DNA from: Lachnospiraceae bacterium UBA4364
GTDB lineage: Bacteria; Bacillota; Clostridia; Lachnospirales; Lachnospiraceae
Direction: 5' to 3'
Assembly: GCA_002393955.1 (NCBI GenBank)
Contig: DGSK01000001.1
Coordinates: forward strand, 62,001 to 126,000
Length of the DNA stretch: 64,000 nucleotides
In this document: positions 1 to 9,411 of the stretch, piece after piece
Layout: the number at the start of each line of letters is the position of its first letter
Position numbering within the stretch: the stretch's first letter is position 1
Position numbers and translations under genes: made by a program
The notes under the pieces: generated by a model
What the model was told of the DNA's origin: nothing
Databases searched by the model: none
The model's input: the letters and a program-made list of their open reading frames with translations, nothing else

Positions 1-1
1 A

Positions 2-1993
2 GATTCTGCCCTGGATACAGTGAGGGCAGGCATAGATGCCAGTGGGGACGAAGTCCTTAGTGCCATGCTTACGGAGATAACCGCAGTAATGAATGCTGCA
101 GACGGGACTAACGGAGATGTGACGGAGGATCCGCAGTCATCTGCCGGGAACGTTACCATAAAGGTAGTAGCTGCAAATGAGACCGGAGCAATAAGCGGTG
201 CAGAGGTAAAAATTACCGGAGAAGCCGGTGAATTCACTGGCGAATCGGACAGCGACGGAAAAGTGATATTCGATGGTCTTGATTATGGCGAATATACCGT
301 AAAGTGCGATGCTGACGGATTCCATAAGCGGGAAATGACGGTAAATGTATCCGGCAGTGATGTGGCTCCTGTTGTAGCACTGGTTCCGGATGTGGCCGGC
401 GATGACGCATACATCCTGCTCACATGGAACGGTGACCATGACCTGGATCTCTGTGCCTTTAATACAGAAATGAAGGAATACGTAAATATCGGGCATCCGA
501 TAGACAGCGCCGGCAATGTGTTCCTTTATGCTGACCACGGTGCAGACATGCCCTATGAAGTAATCTATATCCACAACGCAAGTGCAGAAATAGCAAAGAC
601 CATATACGTGGCAGATGCCGTTAATGCAAGAAACGGATCGTCGTCACAGATGGAAGCCGACGGTGTGACAGTCCGTGTATATGACAGTAGCGGACTCATA
701 TATGAAAGCACGGCCGACAGCGCCGAGAGTGCGCCTTTATGGTGCCCTTGCTACTACTATGCGGGAACCGTCTATGACCAGCAGGACTATATCTACGATA
801 CTACTGACGAGCAGTATGCATGGATAAGCTTTGACGAAAAGGATGCGTATACGGCGGAAAGTGAAACAGCAGTGCCGGATTCAGAGTGGAAAGCCGCATA
901 TCTGGAAAAGCTGAAAAAATCAATATATAAAGATGGAGACTATACAAAATATCCGGATGCATCCCTTATATATGTAGATGGAGATTCGGTTCCGGAATTG
1001 GCTGTTAACGTGGGATATGATGGGATGGGGGATACAGATACATTGATGGCTGTATATACATACGCTAACGGACAAGTTGAGACGATATTCGAGTTAGCAC
1101 ACAAATGTGACGATCCCGGAGGATGGTATATCCCGAAAGAAGGCCTATTGATGGACAACGTTCACTGGCTTGTTGGTGAAGGACCTGAAGATTTAAGGGA
1201 TTGGGATATAATCAAATGGAACGGAGAGGCTTCTGAAACGCTATTGTCCGGTTATAAAGATGCGGATTATGGTTTTGACGAAAACAATAACTTTGAATAT
1301 TGGGTAAATTATTATTATTATATTAATGACAAGGCTGTATCCGAGCAGGAGTATAACAGTTCAATTGCATCCACTGGCTGGGATGATAATAAGGCAAAAC
1401 CTGTAATGGATGGCGCCAAGAGTTATGAGGAGATGGTCCTTCTCCTGTCGGATCCCTCTGATAAAGATCTGCAATGGAAAACCGCATATATAGATACACT
1501 GAAAAATGTGGAAAAAAATCGTGATAATTCCTACGGTGCTGATTCCTATGGGATGCTGTTATATCTGGATAATGATGATATTCCTGAACTGATATGGTAT
1601 TCAACAGAATATAGCGGAGCAGTATATACATATTATAACGGTAAGGTTATTGATGTCTTTTCTGAATACTATTGTATGGATTATATTCCGGATGCTTTTT
1701 GCCAAGGGGAGGGAATAATTGATTGCTGGCGTTTCTATGGTGAGGATGAGGTTGTTTTAAAGCTTAAAAACGGAGCATTGACAGAATGCTACAGCTACTA
1801 TATATACAATGATCCGATGGATGGTCCGGATGAGGGAAAGAAATATGAAAGCGGAGATCCGACGTGCCTTGACGGAAAAAATCTAATCAGGATTATCAGC
1901 CCTGAACGTTATAATTCCAGCTGGTATAAAAAGGCTGATAACGAAGTGCTCGGGATGAACTATGACGAATTAATGAACAGCCTTATGGAATAG
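2..1993 (+). CDS. Partial TPR surface protein with carboxypeptidase-regulatory-like domain (5' end outside window)
   Basis: The frame is open from base 2, so the gene begins upstream; the GTG at 20 is internal (Val). The first visible residues match the end of the TPR helix of the paralogue at 37307, so the missing part is probably a zinc ribbon, a membrane helix and TPRs. Next come a carboxypeptidase-regulatory-like/CnaB-like beta domain (bases about 160-390) and a beta domain beginning near 'ILLTWNGDHDLDLCAF', shared with the 32975 and 37307 proteins. Two copies of a module follow, pattern W-K-x-A-Y ... Y-x-D-x-D-x-x-P-E-L ... N-G (about 880-1100 and 1470-1660). By analogy the visible part lies outside the membrane. 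Its ligand is unknown. The coding call is firm; the function is not. Confidence 0.85.
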   Translation, partial: DSALDTVRAGIDASGDEVLSAMLTEITAVMNAADGTNGDVTEDPQSSAGNVTIKVVAANETGAISGAEVKITGEAGEFTGESDSDGKVIFDGLDYGEYTVKCDADGFHKREMTVNVSGSDVAPVVALVPDVAGDDAYILLTWNGDHDLDLCAFNTEMKEYVNIGHPIDSAGNVFLYADHGADMPYEVIYIHNASAEIAKTIYVADAVNARNGSSSQMEADGVTVRVYDSSGLIYESTADSAESAPLWCPCYYYAGTVYDQQDYIYDTTDEQYAWISFDEKDAYTAESETAVPDSEWKAAYLEKLKKSIYKDGDYTKYPDASLIYVDGDSVPELAVNVGYDGMGDTDTLMAVYTYANGQVETIFELAHKCDDPGGWYIPKEGLLMDNVHWLVGEGPEDLRDWDIIKWNGEASETLLSGYKDADYGFDENNNFEYWVNYYYYINDKAVSEQEYNSSIASTGWDDNKAKPVMDGAKSYEEMVLLLSDPSDKDLQWKTAYIDTLKNVEKNRDNSYGADSYGMLLYLDNDDIPELIWYSTEYSGAVYTYYNGKVIDVFSEYYCMDYIPDAFCQGEGIIDCWRFYGEDEVVLKLKNGALTECYSYYIYNDPMDGPDEGKKYESGDPTCLDGKNLIRIISPERYNSSWYKKADNEVLGMNYDELMNSLME

Positions 1994-2018
1994 ACAAATA
2001 CTAAAAAAATGATATAAT
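1991..2018 (+). promoter_or_regulatory. Predicted sigma-A promoter of the L,D-transpeptidase gene
   Basis: TAGACA (1991-1996) and TATAAT (2013-2018) are separated by 16 bases, and a TG lies one base before the -10 (extended -10). The -35 box overlaps the stop codon of the upstream gene. Confidence 0.6.
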
Positions 2019-2063
2019 ATATGCTGGATTTTTAAGATTCATTTTAATTAAGGGGAGCTTATA

Positions 2064-2900
2064 ATGAAAAAGTTTGCAGAAAGATTAATGGCGGCACTGC
2101 TGGTGATCACGGTTGTTGCATCCGGCAATTTCAGTGGCATAGCCACGGTAAATGCAGAGGGAGAGACTACTGCTTCTGATAATGAAGCTGAAGCACTTGT
2201 TGTTCCAAACCAAATGTATGAATATGACTGCGGAGGCGAAACGGCCTGCGTAGGTGTTCTTATTGCAGATCCTGAGGGAATCACGGATGTAACATTTTAT
2301 GTTTGGGGAGCTGCAAACGAGCAGGACGATATCATTGCTGTAGCAGGAACTAAGGTCGCAGAAAATCAGTATGAAGCAAGAGTTGATGCTACTGCCCATA
2401 TGACAGGCGGTATGCTTTATCATGCATATGCTACAAGAAACGGAGTAAGCGAGATCCTGGGGATGGCATCCGCAACCATGGAAAATGCCAATATGACTCA
2501 GATCGCACAGACGCTTACTTCTCCTACCGGAACTATAGTACTGGTTGATAAGTCTCAGAATATCTTCGGAATATACAGTTATGATGGAACACAGTACAAT
2601 TATGTCAGAGGTAATTACTGTACAACAGGAGCCGGCGGATGCACTCCTACCGGAACATATTCAATAGGCAGGAAGGGATACGCTTTCGGAACGGCGGATT
2701 ATACCTGCTACTACTATAGCGGTTTTATCGGAGGCAAATATCTTTTCCATTCAGTGCTTTACTACCCGGGCACATTTAAGATAAAGAGCGGTAAGCTTGG
2801 ACGCTACCTGTCTCACGGTTGCATAAGGCTTGATATTGACGATGCAAAGTTTTTACAGGATTATGTGCTGTCAGGCTCAACGGTATACATATACAAATAG
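2064..2900 (+). CDS. L,D-transpeptidase (YkuD fold) with GBS Bsp-like repeat
   Basis: The 278-residue protein starts with a Sec signal peptide (KK followed by a hydrophobic core, probable cleavage near 'VNAEG'). Residues about 50-145 resemble the GBS Bsp-like repeat found in secreted Firmicute proteins. The C-terminal 125 residues are a YkuD catalytic domain; the nucleophile lies in SHGCIRL (about residues 249-255) and an upstream histidine in 'FHSVLYYPG'. YkuD enzymes make 3-3 peptidoglycan cross-links or attach proteins to the wall, so it should act outside the membrane. AGGGGAG at 2051-2057 precedes the ATG. It has its own promoter and is probably monocistronic. The exact substrate is unknown. 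Confidence 0.88.
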   Translation: MKKFAERLMAALLVITVVASGNFSGIATVNAEGETTASDNEAEALVVPNQMYEYDCGGETACVGVLIADPEGITDVTFYVWGAANEQDDIIAVAGTKVAENQYEARVDATAHMTGGMLYHAYATRNGVSEILGMASATMENANMTQIAQTLTSPTGTIVLVDKSQNIFGIYSYDGTQYNYVRGNYCTTGAGGCTPTGTYSIGRKGYAFGTADYTCYYYSGFIGGKYLFHSVLYYPGTFKIKSGKLGRYLSHGCIRLDIDDAKFLQDYVLSGSTVYIYK

Positions 2901-2970
2901 AACGTTTTACAGACAGTAATCTTTATCTGATTCCGTAGCTCTATCCAATACGTAGAACAAATAGTTTAGG

Positions 2971-3933
2971 ATGCAGAATATAGACAGCAAAAATAAATAT
3001 ACAGGTATCAATACTGCAACAAGGCTTGCAGGACTTTTAGGACATCCTGTGGGGCATTCCGTATCCCCGTATCTGCAGAATGCACTTGCGGAGAAATACG
3101 GGATCAATATGGCGTATCTTGGCTTTGATATTGCAGAAGGTCAGCTTGAAAACGCTGTAAAAGGCGGTCTTGCCATGAATGCTATAGGATTTAATGTGAC
3201 TGTGCCCTATAAAAAGGATGTAATGAAGCTGCTTGCAGGCGTTGATCCTGCTGCAGAGAAGATTGGTGCAGTCAATACCTTAAAGCTTGAGCCGGACGGA
3301 TACCACGGTTATAACACTGACATGCCGGGATTCGGAAGGGCGCTGGACTATGCAGGTATTAGCGTTAAAGACAGAAATGTAGTCATGATAGGTGCAGGCG
3401 GTGCTGCCAATGCGGTTTTGTGCGCGCTGCTTGAAAAGGGTGCCGGGAATATACTGATAGTCAACAGGTCATTAGATAAAGCGGATGCTCTGGCAGGAAG
3501 ATTCAGGGATTCATATCCGGATAGCAGGATTTATACGGCTGCTTTATTAAATACTAATCTCAATACTAATTCCGCAGAGTCTGGACTTAACAAAGAGCCG
3601 GATTACCTTGAAATTATGTCAGGGATATCCGGTGATAAATGGATCGCTATCCAGTGTACAAGTGTGGGAATGTTTCCCAAAGTTGATATGGCGCCAATAA
3701 ATGATGAAAATTTTTATGAACAGCTTGAAGCGGCATACGACATAATTTTCAACCCGGAAGAAACCCAGTTTCTAAAGAAGGCCCGTGAACATGGCGCAAA
3801 GATATCCAATGGTCTGGGAATGCTGATGTTTCAGGGAATAAGATCGTTCGAGATATGGAACGGACTGAAAGTCAGTGATGATATAGCCGAGGAGCTTCTG
3901 GAAGGCATGCAGGAAGCTGTAAAAGAGAGATGA
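2971..3933 (+). CDS. aroE: Shikimate dehydrogenase
   Basis: AroE reduces 3-dehydroshikimate to shikimate with NADPH in the cytoplasmic chorismate pathway. The N-terminal substrate domain has 'GHPVGHSVSPYLQNA' (Ser-x-Ser binding) and the catalytic lysine in 'NVTVPYKKDV'. The catalytic aspartate is in 'YNTDMPGF' and the nucleotide loop is GAGGAANAV. At 320 residues it is longer than typical AroE (about 270-290). The excess is a loop near residues 190-215 ('LNTNLNTNSAESGLNKE'), just after the NADP domain begins. No other aro genes are nearby. Start at ATG 2971; the ribosome site is weak (TTAGGA). Confidence 0.93.
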   Translation: MQNIDSKNKYTGINTATRLAGLLGHPVGHSVSPYLQNALAEKYGINMAYLGFDIAEGQLENAVKGGLAMNAIGFNVTVPYKKDVMKLLAGVDPAAEKIGAVNTLKLEPDGYHGYNTDMPGFGRALDYAGISVKDRNVVMIGAGGAANAVLCALLEKGAGNILIVNRSLDKADALAGRFRDSYPDSRIYTAALLNTNLNTNSAESGLNKEPDYLEIMSGISGDKWIAIQCTSVGMFPKVDMAPINDENFYEQLEAAYDIIFNPEETQFLKKAREHGAKISNGLGMLMFQGIRSFEIWNGLKVSDDIAEELLEGMQEAVKER

Positions 3934-3977
3934 GGATTCCGAAACTTAATCCGGTTACTTAAGTAAGGAGAAAAGAT

Positions 3978-5273
3978 ATGTCTGATAATAACGATGAAAA
4001 AAGAGGCCCGCTTGCAGAATTGATGGATCTTGCAGAGGGTGTAACTCAAGACCAGAAAGCGGGGGATAATTATTCCCTTGCGGGCGACAGAAACTGGAAA
4101 GTTTTGGAAACAATTGATGATGAGGATTTTGGCGGTTCCGGCATGTACGGGTGCCTTATCGATAAGGGCGATGGAACCTGTGCTATTGTTTTTAGAGGGA
4201 CTGTTCTAGATGAGGATCCTTTGGAAAAAATAGAGGATGGAATACAGGATATTTTTGGCGCGGATCTGGGGCTTGTGAATAATGGAGAGACCGATCAGCA
4301 GATTATGGCCAGGCTTTTTACTGAGGAGATGTACAAAAAGTATGGTGGTAGATTTAAAGAGTTTACATTTGTCGGACATTCCCTCGGAGGAAATCTGGCT
4401 GAGCATGCTCTTATAACTGCCCCTCCCGAGCTGCAGGCCAAGAGCAGCGCAGTCAGCCTTGATGGTCCAGGTTTTTCGGCCAGATATATAGCAGAACATG
4501 CCGCAGAGATAGAAGCTGTGAAAGGGAAACTTGACAGATACCAGTGGTCTTTTGTGGGGGCATGCCTGAATACTTTGCCGGGGGAACGTTACGAAAACCT
4601 GAGAATTGAAGGATATGATTTTACCGTAGAAAATGACGAGGTGGATAAGTTCATTTCTTATGAATCTCAGGATGACCGTGATGCTTTATTAAATTATATG
4701 GGCGGTCAATTTAAAAAACATGCAGCTTATGATGCTATAAGAGAGGGAAAGTATGTCCGGTGTAATATGAAGGAAGAGGACATCGCCTTCGTAAGCAGGG
4801 TTTTTGATGGCCTGAAGACCATTTTACCGGATCTGAGTATTTCGTCAATTCTTCCGGGTACCGTTTTGACTAATATGGCTTTGGATGCAGTAAAAGAAGA
4901 ATACATGAGAGCAAGATACAAAAATAATACAAAAAGGGAAAGTGCAGAAATAAATGAGGAAAGCACTAAGACATCTTCGGGAGCAGCAAAAGGACCGATT
5001 CAGTTCTCTGTCGATCCGCAGAAGATAGGCAGCTGCGCTGCCAAGTTGGATGATACCGCGACAGGAATTGAGAGAATAAATGATGATCTCCTGGCAGTTC
5101 GGCGCGAGATGTCGCCTTTTATCACTCTCAATAGAATGAACCTTCGCGTGATTAGCAACCGATTGGAGAAAGCGAAGAAAAAATGCAAATTAATGAGTGC
5201 CGGTCTGAAGGATATTACAGTAATATATGATCGGGAAGAAAATAAATGTGTGGAATATGCAGGAAATGCCTGA
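3978..5273 (+). CDS. Lipase-like alpha/beta hydrolase with C-terminal T7SS-type helical module
   Basis: The 431-residue protein has no signal peptide. Residues about 40-250 form a class-3-lipase/DUF2974-like hydrolase with an oxyanion motif 'AIVFRGT' and a nucleophile elbow GHSLGG (Ser near residue 134). A serine hydrolase acting on lipid or ester substrates is expected. The last about 100 residues (from 'IQFSVDPQKIG') form a helical hairpin module with a terminal 'YDREENKCVEYAG'. The same module ends the lipase at 28103, begins the proteins at 29833 and 35108, and stands alone at 19686. That makes it a plausible T7SS cargo encoded 8 kb from the secretion genes. AAGGAG at 3964-3969 supports the ATG. 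No dedicated partner gene is seen beside it. Confidence 0.82.
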   Translation: MSDNNDEKRGPLAELMDLAEGVTQDQKAGDNYSLAGDRNWKVLETIDDEDFGGSGMYGCLIDKGDGTCAIVFRGTVLDEDPLEKIEDGIQDIFGADLGLVNNGETDQQIMARLFTEEMYKKYGGRFKEFTFVGHSLGGNLAEHALITAPPELQAKSSAVSLDGPGFSARYIAEHAAEIEAVKGKLDRYQWSFVGACLNTLPGERYENLRIEGYDFTVENDEVDKFISYESQDDRDALLNYMGGQFKKHAAYDAIREGKYVRCNMKEEDIAFVSRVFDGLKTILPDLSISSILPGTVLTNMALDAVKEEYMRARYKNNTKRESAEINEESTKTSSGAAKGPIQFSVDPQKIGSCAAKLDDTATGIERINDDLLAVRREMSPFITLNRMNLRVISNRLEKAKKKCKLMSAGLKDITVIYDREENKCVEYAGNA

Positions 5274-5407
5274 AAGACCTATGCAGGGGACGTGTGTTCC
5301 TATAGAAGAGGTTTATCATAACTAAAAAATACTTGCTGTATTTTATAATACTTGTAAAAAGATATTACTTGTTAAATTATATTACTAAAGAAAGAAGGAC
5401 AACAAAA

Positions 5408-7810
5408 ATGAAGTACGATTTCAAGGAAGTCGAAGCAAAGTGGCAGAAGAAATGGGAAGAGGCCGGAGCTTTCAAAGCTGTTGATTTCAGCGACAAGCCT
5501 AAGTTCTACGGTCTTGTGGAATTCCCTTATCCTTCGGGAGCAGGCATGCATGTGGGACATATCAAGGCTTATTCCGGTCTTGAAATAGTTTCAAGGAAAA
5601 GACGCATGCAGGGATACAATGTACTTTTCCCCATAGGTTTCGATGCATTCGGACTTCCTGCTGAAAACTATGCTATAAAGACAGGCGTTCATCCCAGAAA
5701 GGTAACTGACGACAATATCAAGAAGTTCAGCAACCAGCTTAAGTCTGTCGGTTTTTCCTTTGACTGGGACCGTGTCATTGATACCACAGAGGAAGATTAC
5801 TACAAATGGACACAGTGGATATTCCTTAAGCTTAACGAGAAAGGACTTGTTTTCCGTGATATTACAAATGTAAACTATTGTCCTTCATGCAAGGTAGTTC
5901 TTTCAAATGAAGATTCCCAGGGTGGCAAGTGCTATGTCTGCGGTTCAGATGTAGTGCAGAAGACAAAGCCTGTATGGTATCTGCGTATCACCGAATATGC
6001 AGAGAAACTTTTACAGGGACTGGATGAAGTGGACTATCTTCCCAATATCCGCCAGCAGCAGGTTAACTGGATAGGAAAGTCAAAAGGTGCTTTCGTTAAC
6101 TTTGCAGTAGCCGGAAAAGATGATTTCATAAGAGTATATACCACCAGGCCTGATACTCTTTTCGGTGCAAGCTTTATGGTTATAGCACCTGAACATCCCA
6201 TAATCGACAAGTATGAAGCACAGATAACAAATATGGATGCGGTAAAGGCCTACAGGACAGAGTGTGCCAAGAAGACAGAGTTCGAGCGTACACAGCTTGT
6301 AAAAGATAAGACCGGCGTATGCATAGAGGGACTCCGTGCCATTAATCCTGTTACAAAGAAAGAAATACCTGTTTATATTTCTGACTATGTAATGATGGGC
6401 TATGGTACAGGCGCCATCATGGCAGTGCCTGCCCATGACCAGAGAGACTGGGATTTTGCAACTAAGTTCGGCATCGATATCACTCCTGTTATCGAAGGCG
6501 GAGATATTACAAAAGAAGCCTATACCGGTGACGGAAAGATGATCAATTCAGACTTCTTAAACGGTATTACTACAAAGGCTGAAGCAATAGATAAAATGCT
6601 TGAAAAGCTTGCTGAAATGGGCTGCGGTGAAGCCGGAATACAGTACAAGATGAAAGACTGGGCATTCAACAGACAGCGTTACTGGGGGGAACCTATTCCT
6701 CTGATCCACTGTCCTAAGTGCGGTATCGTGCAGGTTCCTTATGAAGAACTTCCGTTAAGACTGCCTAAGGTCGAAAAATACGAGCCCGGAACAGATGGTG
6801 AATCACCCCTTGCAAAGATCGATTCCTTCGTAAACTGCAAGTGCCCTAAGTGCGGCGGTGATGCAAAGAGGGAAACTGATACCATGCCCCAGTGGGCAGG
6901 ATCGTCATGGTATTTCCTGCGTTATATCGATCCAAAGAATGACAAGGCATTTGCTGATCCCGAGAAATTAAAGTACTGGCTGCCCGTTGACTGGTATAAC
7001 GGAGGTATGGAGCATGTCACCAGACATATGATCTACTCAAGATTCTGGCACAGGTTCCTTTATGACTGCGGCTATGTGCCTGTTGATGAACCTTATGCAA
7101 AACGTACTGCACAGGGAATGATCCTTGGCGCAGACGGCGAGAAAATGAGTAAATCCAGAGGAAATGTAGTAGATCCTTTGGATGTAGTTGAGCAGTATGG
7201 TGCAGATGTACTCAGGACATACATTCTTTTCATGGGTAACTATGGCGATGCAGCACCCTGGAATGATTCATCAGTCCGCGGATGCAAGCGTTTCATAGAC
7301 AGGATCGCGGCACTTACGGATATGGTAAGCGGAGAGGGCATGAGCAGTGAGCTGGAGTCTTCATTCCACAAGACCATTAAGAAGGTATCGAATGATATTG
7401 AGGAAATGAAGTTCAATACCGCAATAGCAGCGCTCATGGAGCTTGTAAATGAGATATATGCAAAGGGCAGCATTACCAGGGATGAGCTTGTGATACTCAT
7501 AAAGCTTTTGTGTCCCGTAGCACCTCATATCTGTGAGGAAATATGGGAAAGTATCGGAGGCGATGGCCTGCTTTCACTGTCTGCATGGCCGGAGTATGAT
7601 GAGGCAAAGTGTGTTGATGCTGAGATAGAGATTGCCGTACAGATCTGCGGAAAGCTTAAAGGTACGATAAAAATCCCTGTTGATTCCGATAAGGACTTTG
7701 CAATAGCTGAGGCTAAAAAGCTCTCCAATGTGGCTGCTGCCATTGAGGGCAAGAATATAGTCAAAGAAATCTATGTGCCTAACAAGATCGTGAATATAGT
7801 GGCAAAATAA
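5408..7810 (+). CDS. leuS: Leucyl-tRNA synthetase
   Basis: This 800-residue class I synthetase charges tRNA-Leu. It carries the HIGH-type signature 'PYPSGAGMHVGHIKAYSG' near residue 45 and the KMSKS loop 'EKMSKSRGN' near residue 579. The CP1 editing domain ('TTRPDTLFGA', 'GTGAIMAVPAHDQRD') lies between them, and Cys pairs of a zinc module are at 'CPSCKVVL..CYVCG'. I placed the start at ATG 5408 (MKYDFKEVE), preceded by an AAGAAGGAC ribosome site; the frame stays open back to a TTG at 5333 but that part has no family similarity. The 134-base leader is too short for, and shows no sign of, a T-box. Confidence 0.97.
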   Translation: MKYDFKEVEAKWQKKWEEAGAFKAVDFSDKPKFYGLVEFPYPSGAGMHVGHIKAYSGLEIVSRKRRMQGYNVLFPIGFDAFGLPAENYAIKTGVHPRKVTDDNIKKFSNQLKSVGFSFDWDRVIDTTEEDYYKWTQWIFLKLNEKGLVFRDITNVNYCPSCKVVLSNEDSQGGKCYVCGSDVVQKTKPVWYLRITEYAEKLLQGLDEVDYLPNIRQQQVNWIGKSKGAFVNFAVAGKDDFIRVYTTRPDTLFGASFMVIAPEHPIIDKYEAQITNMDAVKAYRTECAKKTEFERTQLVKDKTGVCIEGLRAINPVTKKEIPVYISDYVMMGYGTGAIMAVPAHDQRDWDFATKFGIDITPVIEGGDITKEAYTGDGKMINSDFLNGITTKAEAIDKMLEKLAEMGCGEAGIQYKMKDWAFNRQRYWGEPIPLIHCPKCGIVQVPYEELPLRLPKVEKYEPGTDGESPLAKIDSFVNCKCPKCGGDAKRETDTMPQWAGSSWYFLRYIDPKNDKAFADPEKLKYWLPVDWYNGGMEHVTRHMIYSRFWHRFLYDCGYVPVDEPYAKRTAQGMILGADGEKMSKSRGNVVDPLDVVEQYGADVLRTYILFMGNYGDAAPWNDSSVRGCKRFIDRIAALTDMVSGEGMSSELESSFHKTIKKVSNDIEEMKFNTAIAALMELVNEIYAKGSITRDELVILIKLLCPVAPHICEEIWESIGGDGLLSLSAWPEYDEAKCVDAEIEIAVQICGKLKGTIKIPVDSDKDFAIAEAKKLSNVAAAIEGKNIVKEIYVPNKIVNIVAK

Positions 7811-7830
7811 GACAGGACAGAGGAAAAACT

Positions 7831-9360
7831 ATGAAGAACATTTTATACCACAGCACAAGGGATAATGAAAAAATGCTTACGGCTTCACAGGCGGTACTTA
7901 AAGGACTTGCAGATGACGGCGGACTCTTTGTACCGGAGGAACTTCCTAAGCTTGATGTAAGCTTTGAAGATCTTAAGAATATGGACTATAAGCAGACTGC
8001 CTATGAGGTGATGAAACTCTTCCTTACTGACTACACAGAGGAGGAGCTTAAATACTGCATAGAGCATGCCTATGATTCCAAGTTTGATACCGAGGAGATA
8101 GCCCCCCTTGTATCAGCAGGCGGCGCTTACTATCTGGAGCTTTTCCACGGCGCAACTATCGCATTTAAGGATATGGCGCTTTCCATACTTCCGTACCTTA
8201 TGACTACGGCAGCTAAGAAAAACGATCTCAAAGAAGAGATTGTTATCCTTACTGCTACCAGTGGTGATACAGGAAAAGCAGCCCTTGCAGGCTTTGCTGA
8301 TGTGCCGGGGACAAGGATCGTTGTTTTTTATCCGAAGAACGGTGTTTCACCTGTACAGGAAAAGCAGATGGTTACCCAAAAAGGGCAGAATGTAAGGGTT
8401 ATCGGCATAACCGGCAATTTTGATGATGCCCAGACCGGGGTTAAGAAAATGTTCGGTGATGAGGAGCTTGCAAAGGAACTTAAGGCAAAAGGCTTTGTAT
8501 TTTCATCGGCCAATTCCATAAATATAGGACGGCTGGTTCCCCAGGTGGTTTATTATGTTTATGCATATGTTCAGCTCCTTAAGAACGGTAAGCTTTCCGA
8601 GGGGGACAAGATCAATTTCGCGGTTCCTACCGGAAACTTCGGAAATATTTTAGCGGCATACTATGCAAAGAATCTTGGTGTGCCCGTAAACAAGCTTATC
8701 TGTGCTTCAAATACAAACCGCGTGCTTTATGATTTCTTCAGCACCGGAACATATGATAAGAATCACGAGATGGAAGAAAGCAGCAAAGCATTCACGAACG
8801 AAAGGAAGTTTATGCTTACCGGATCACCTTCCATGGATATCCTTATATCCAGCAACCTTGAGAGGCTTATCTATTTCATCGCAGGCGCAGATACCAAGAA
8901 GAATGCAGCTCTTATGGCTGACCTTTCATCAAAGGGGGCATATACCATTGATGAAAGCATGAAAGCGGCTCTTGAGGGATTCGAAAGCGGTTATGCGGAT
9001 GAAAAGAAGACAGCAGACAAGATAAAGTCACTGTATGACGAGACCGGCTACGTTATAGATACCCACACAGCTGTAGCAGGGGCGGTATATGATGAATATA
9101 AGGCTGCCAGCGGTGACGATACTGTAACTGTTATCGCATCCACAGCAAGTCCCTATAAATTTGCAAAGACTGTAATGACAGCCATAGATCCTGCAAATGC
9201 TAACGAGGACGATTTCAAGCTTATTGACAAGCTTTGCGAGATTTCCAACACAGATATCCCTCAGGCTATCGAGGATATCCGTTCCGCAGCAGTACTTCAT
9301 GATATAGTCTGCGATAAGGAAGATATGCCGGCACAGGTTAAATCTTTCCTGGCTGTGTAA
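7831..9360 (+). CDS. thrC: Threonine synthase
   Basis: This PLP enzyme converts O-phosphohomoserine to threonine. The 509-residue length fits the longer class II threonine synthases. The N-terminus begins with the family's 'YHSTRDN' type motif. The PLP lysine is in 'GATIAFKDMALS' (about residue 113), followed by 'TATSGDTGKAAL' and the phosphate-binding 'PTGNFGNILA'. It starts 20 bases after leuS and is probably co-transcribed with it. No hom or thrB gene is in the window. Confidence 0.95.
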   Translation: MKNILYHSTRDNEKMLTASQAVLKGLADDGGLFVPEELPKLDVSFEDLKNMDYKQTAYEVMKLFLTDYTEEELKYCIEHAYDSKFDTEEIAPLVSAGGAYYLELFHGATIAFKDMALSILPYLMTTAAKKNDLKEEIVILTATSGDTGKAALAGFADVPGTRIVVFYPKNGVSPVQEKQMVTQKGQNVRVIGITGNFDDAQTGVKKMFGDEELAKELKAKGFVFSSANSINIGRLVPQVVYYVYAYVQLLKNGKLSEGDKINFAVPTGNFGNILAAYYAKNLGVPVNKLICASNTNRVLYDFFSTGTYDKNHEMEESSKAFTNERKFMLTGSPSMDILISSNLERLIYFIAGADTKKNAALMADLSSKGAYTIDESMKAALEGFESGYADEKKTADKIKSLYDETGYVIDTHTAVAGAVYDEYKAASGDDTVTVIASTASPYKFAKTVMTAIDPANANEDDFKLIDKLCEISNTDIPQAIEDIRSAAVLHDIVCDKEDMPAQVKSFLAV

Positions 9361-9411
9361 ATCTATCCGGAGTAATGCAATGGTTTATATTTATTCATAG
9401 GGGAGTTACGG

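Noticed and set aside
5274..5407. T-box riboswitch before leuS
   Set aside because: The gap is only 134 bases, shows no T-box sequence or specifier stem, and no terminator hairpin precedes the start codon.
5333..5407. Extended LeuRS N-terminus from TTG 5333
   Set aside because: The extra 25 residues are not family-like and a ribosome site lies inside this stretch just before ATG 5408.
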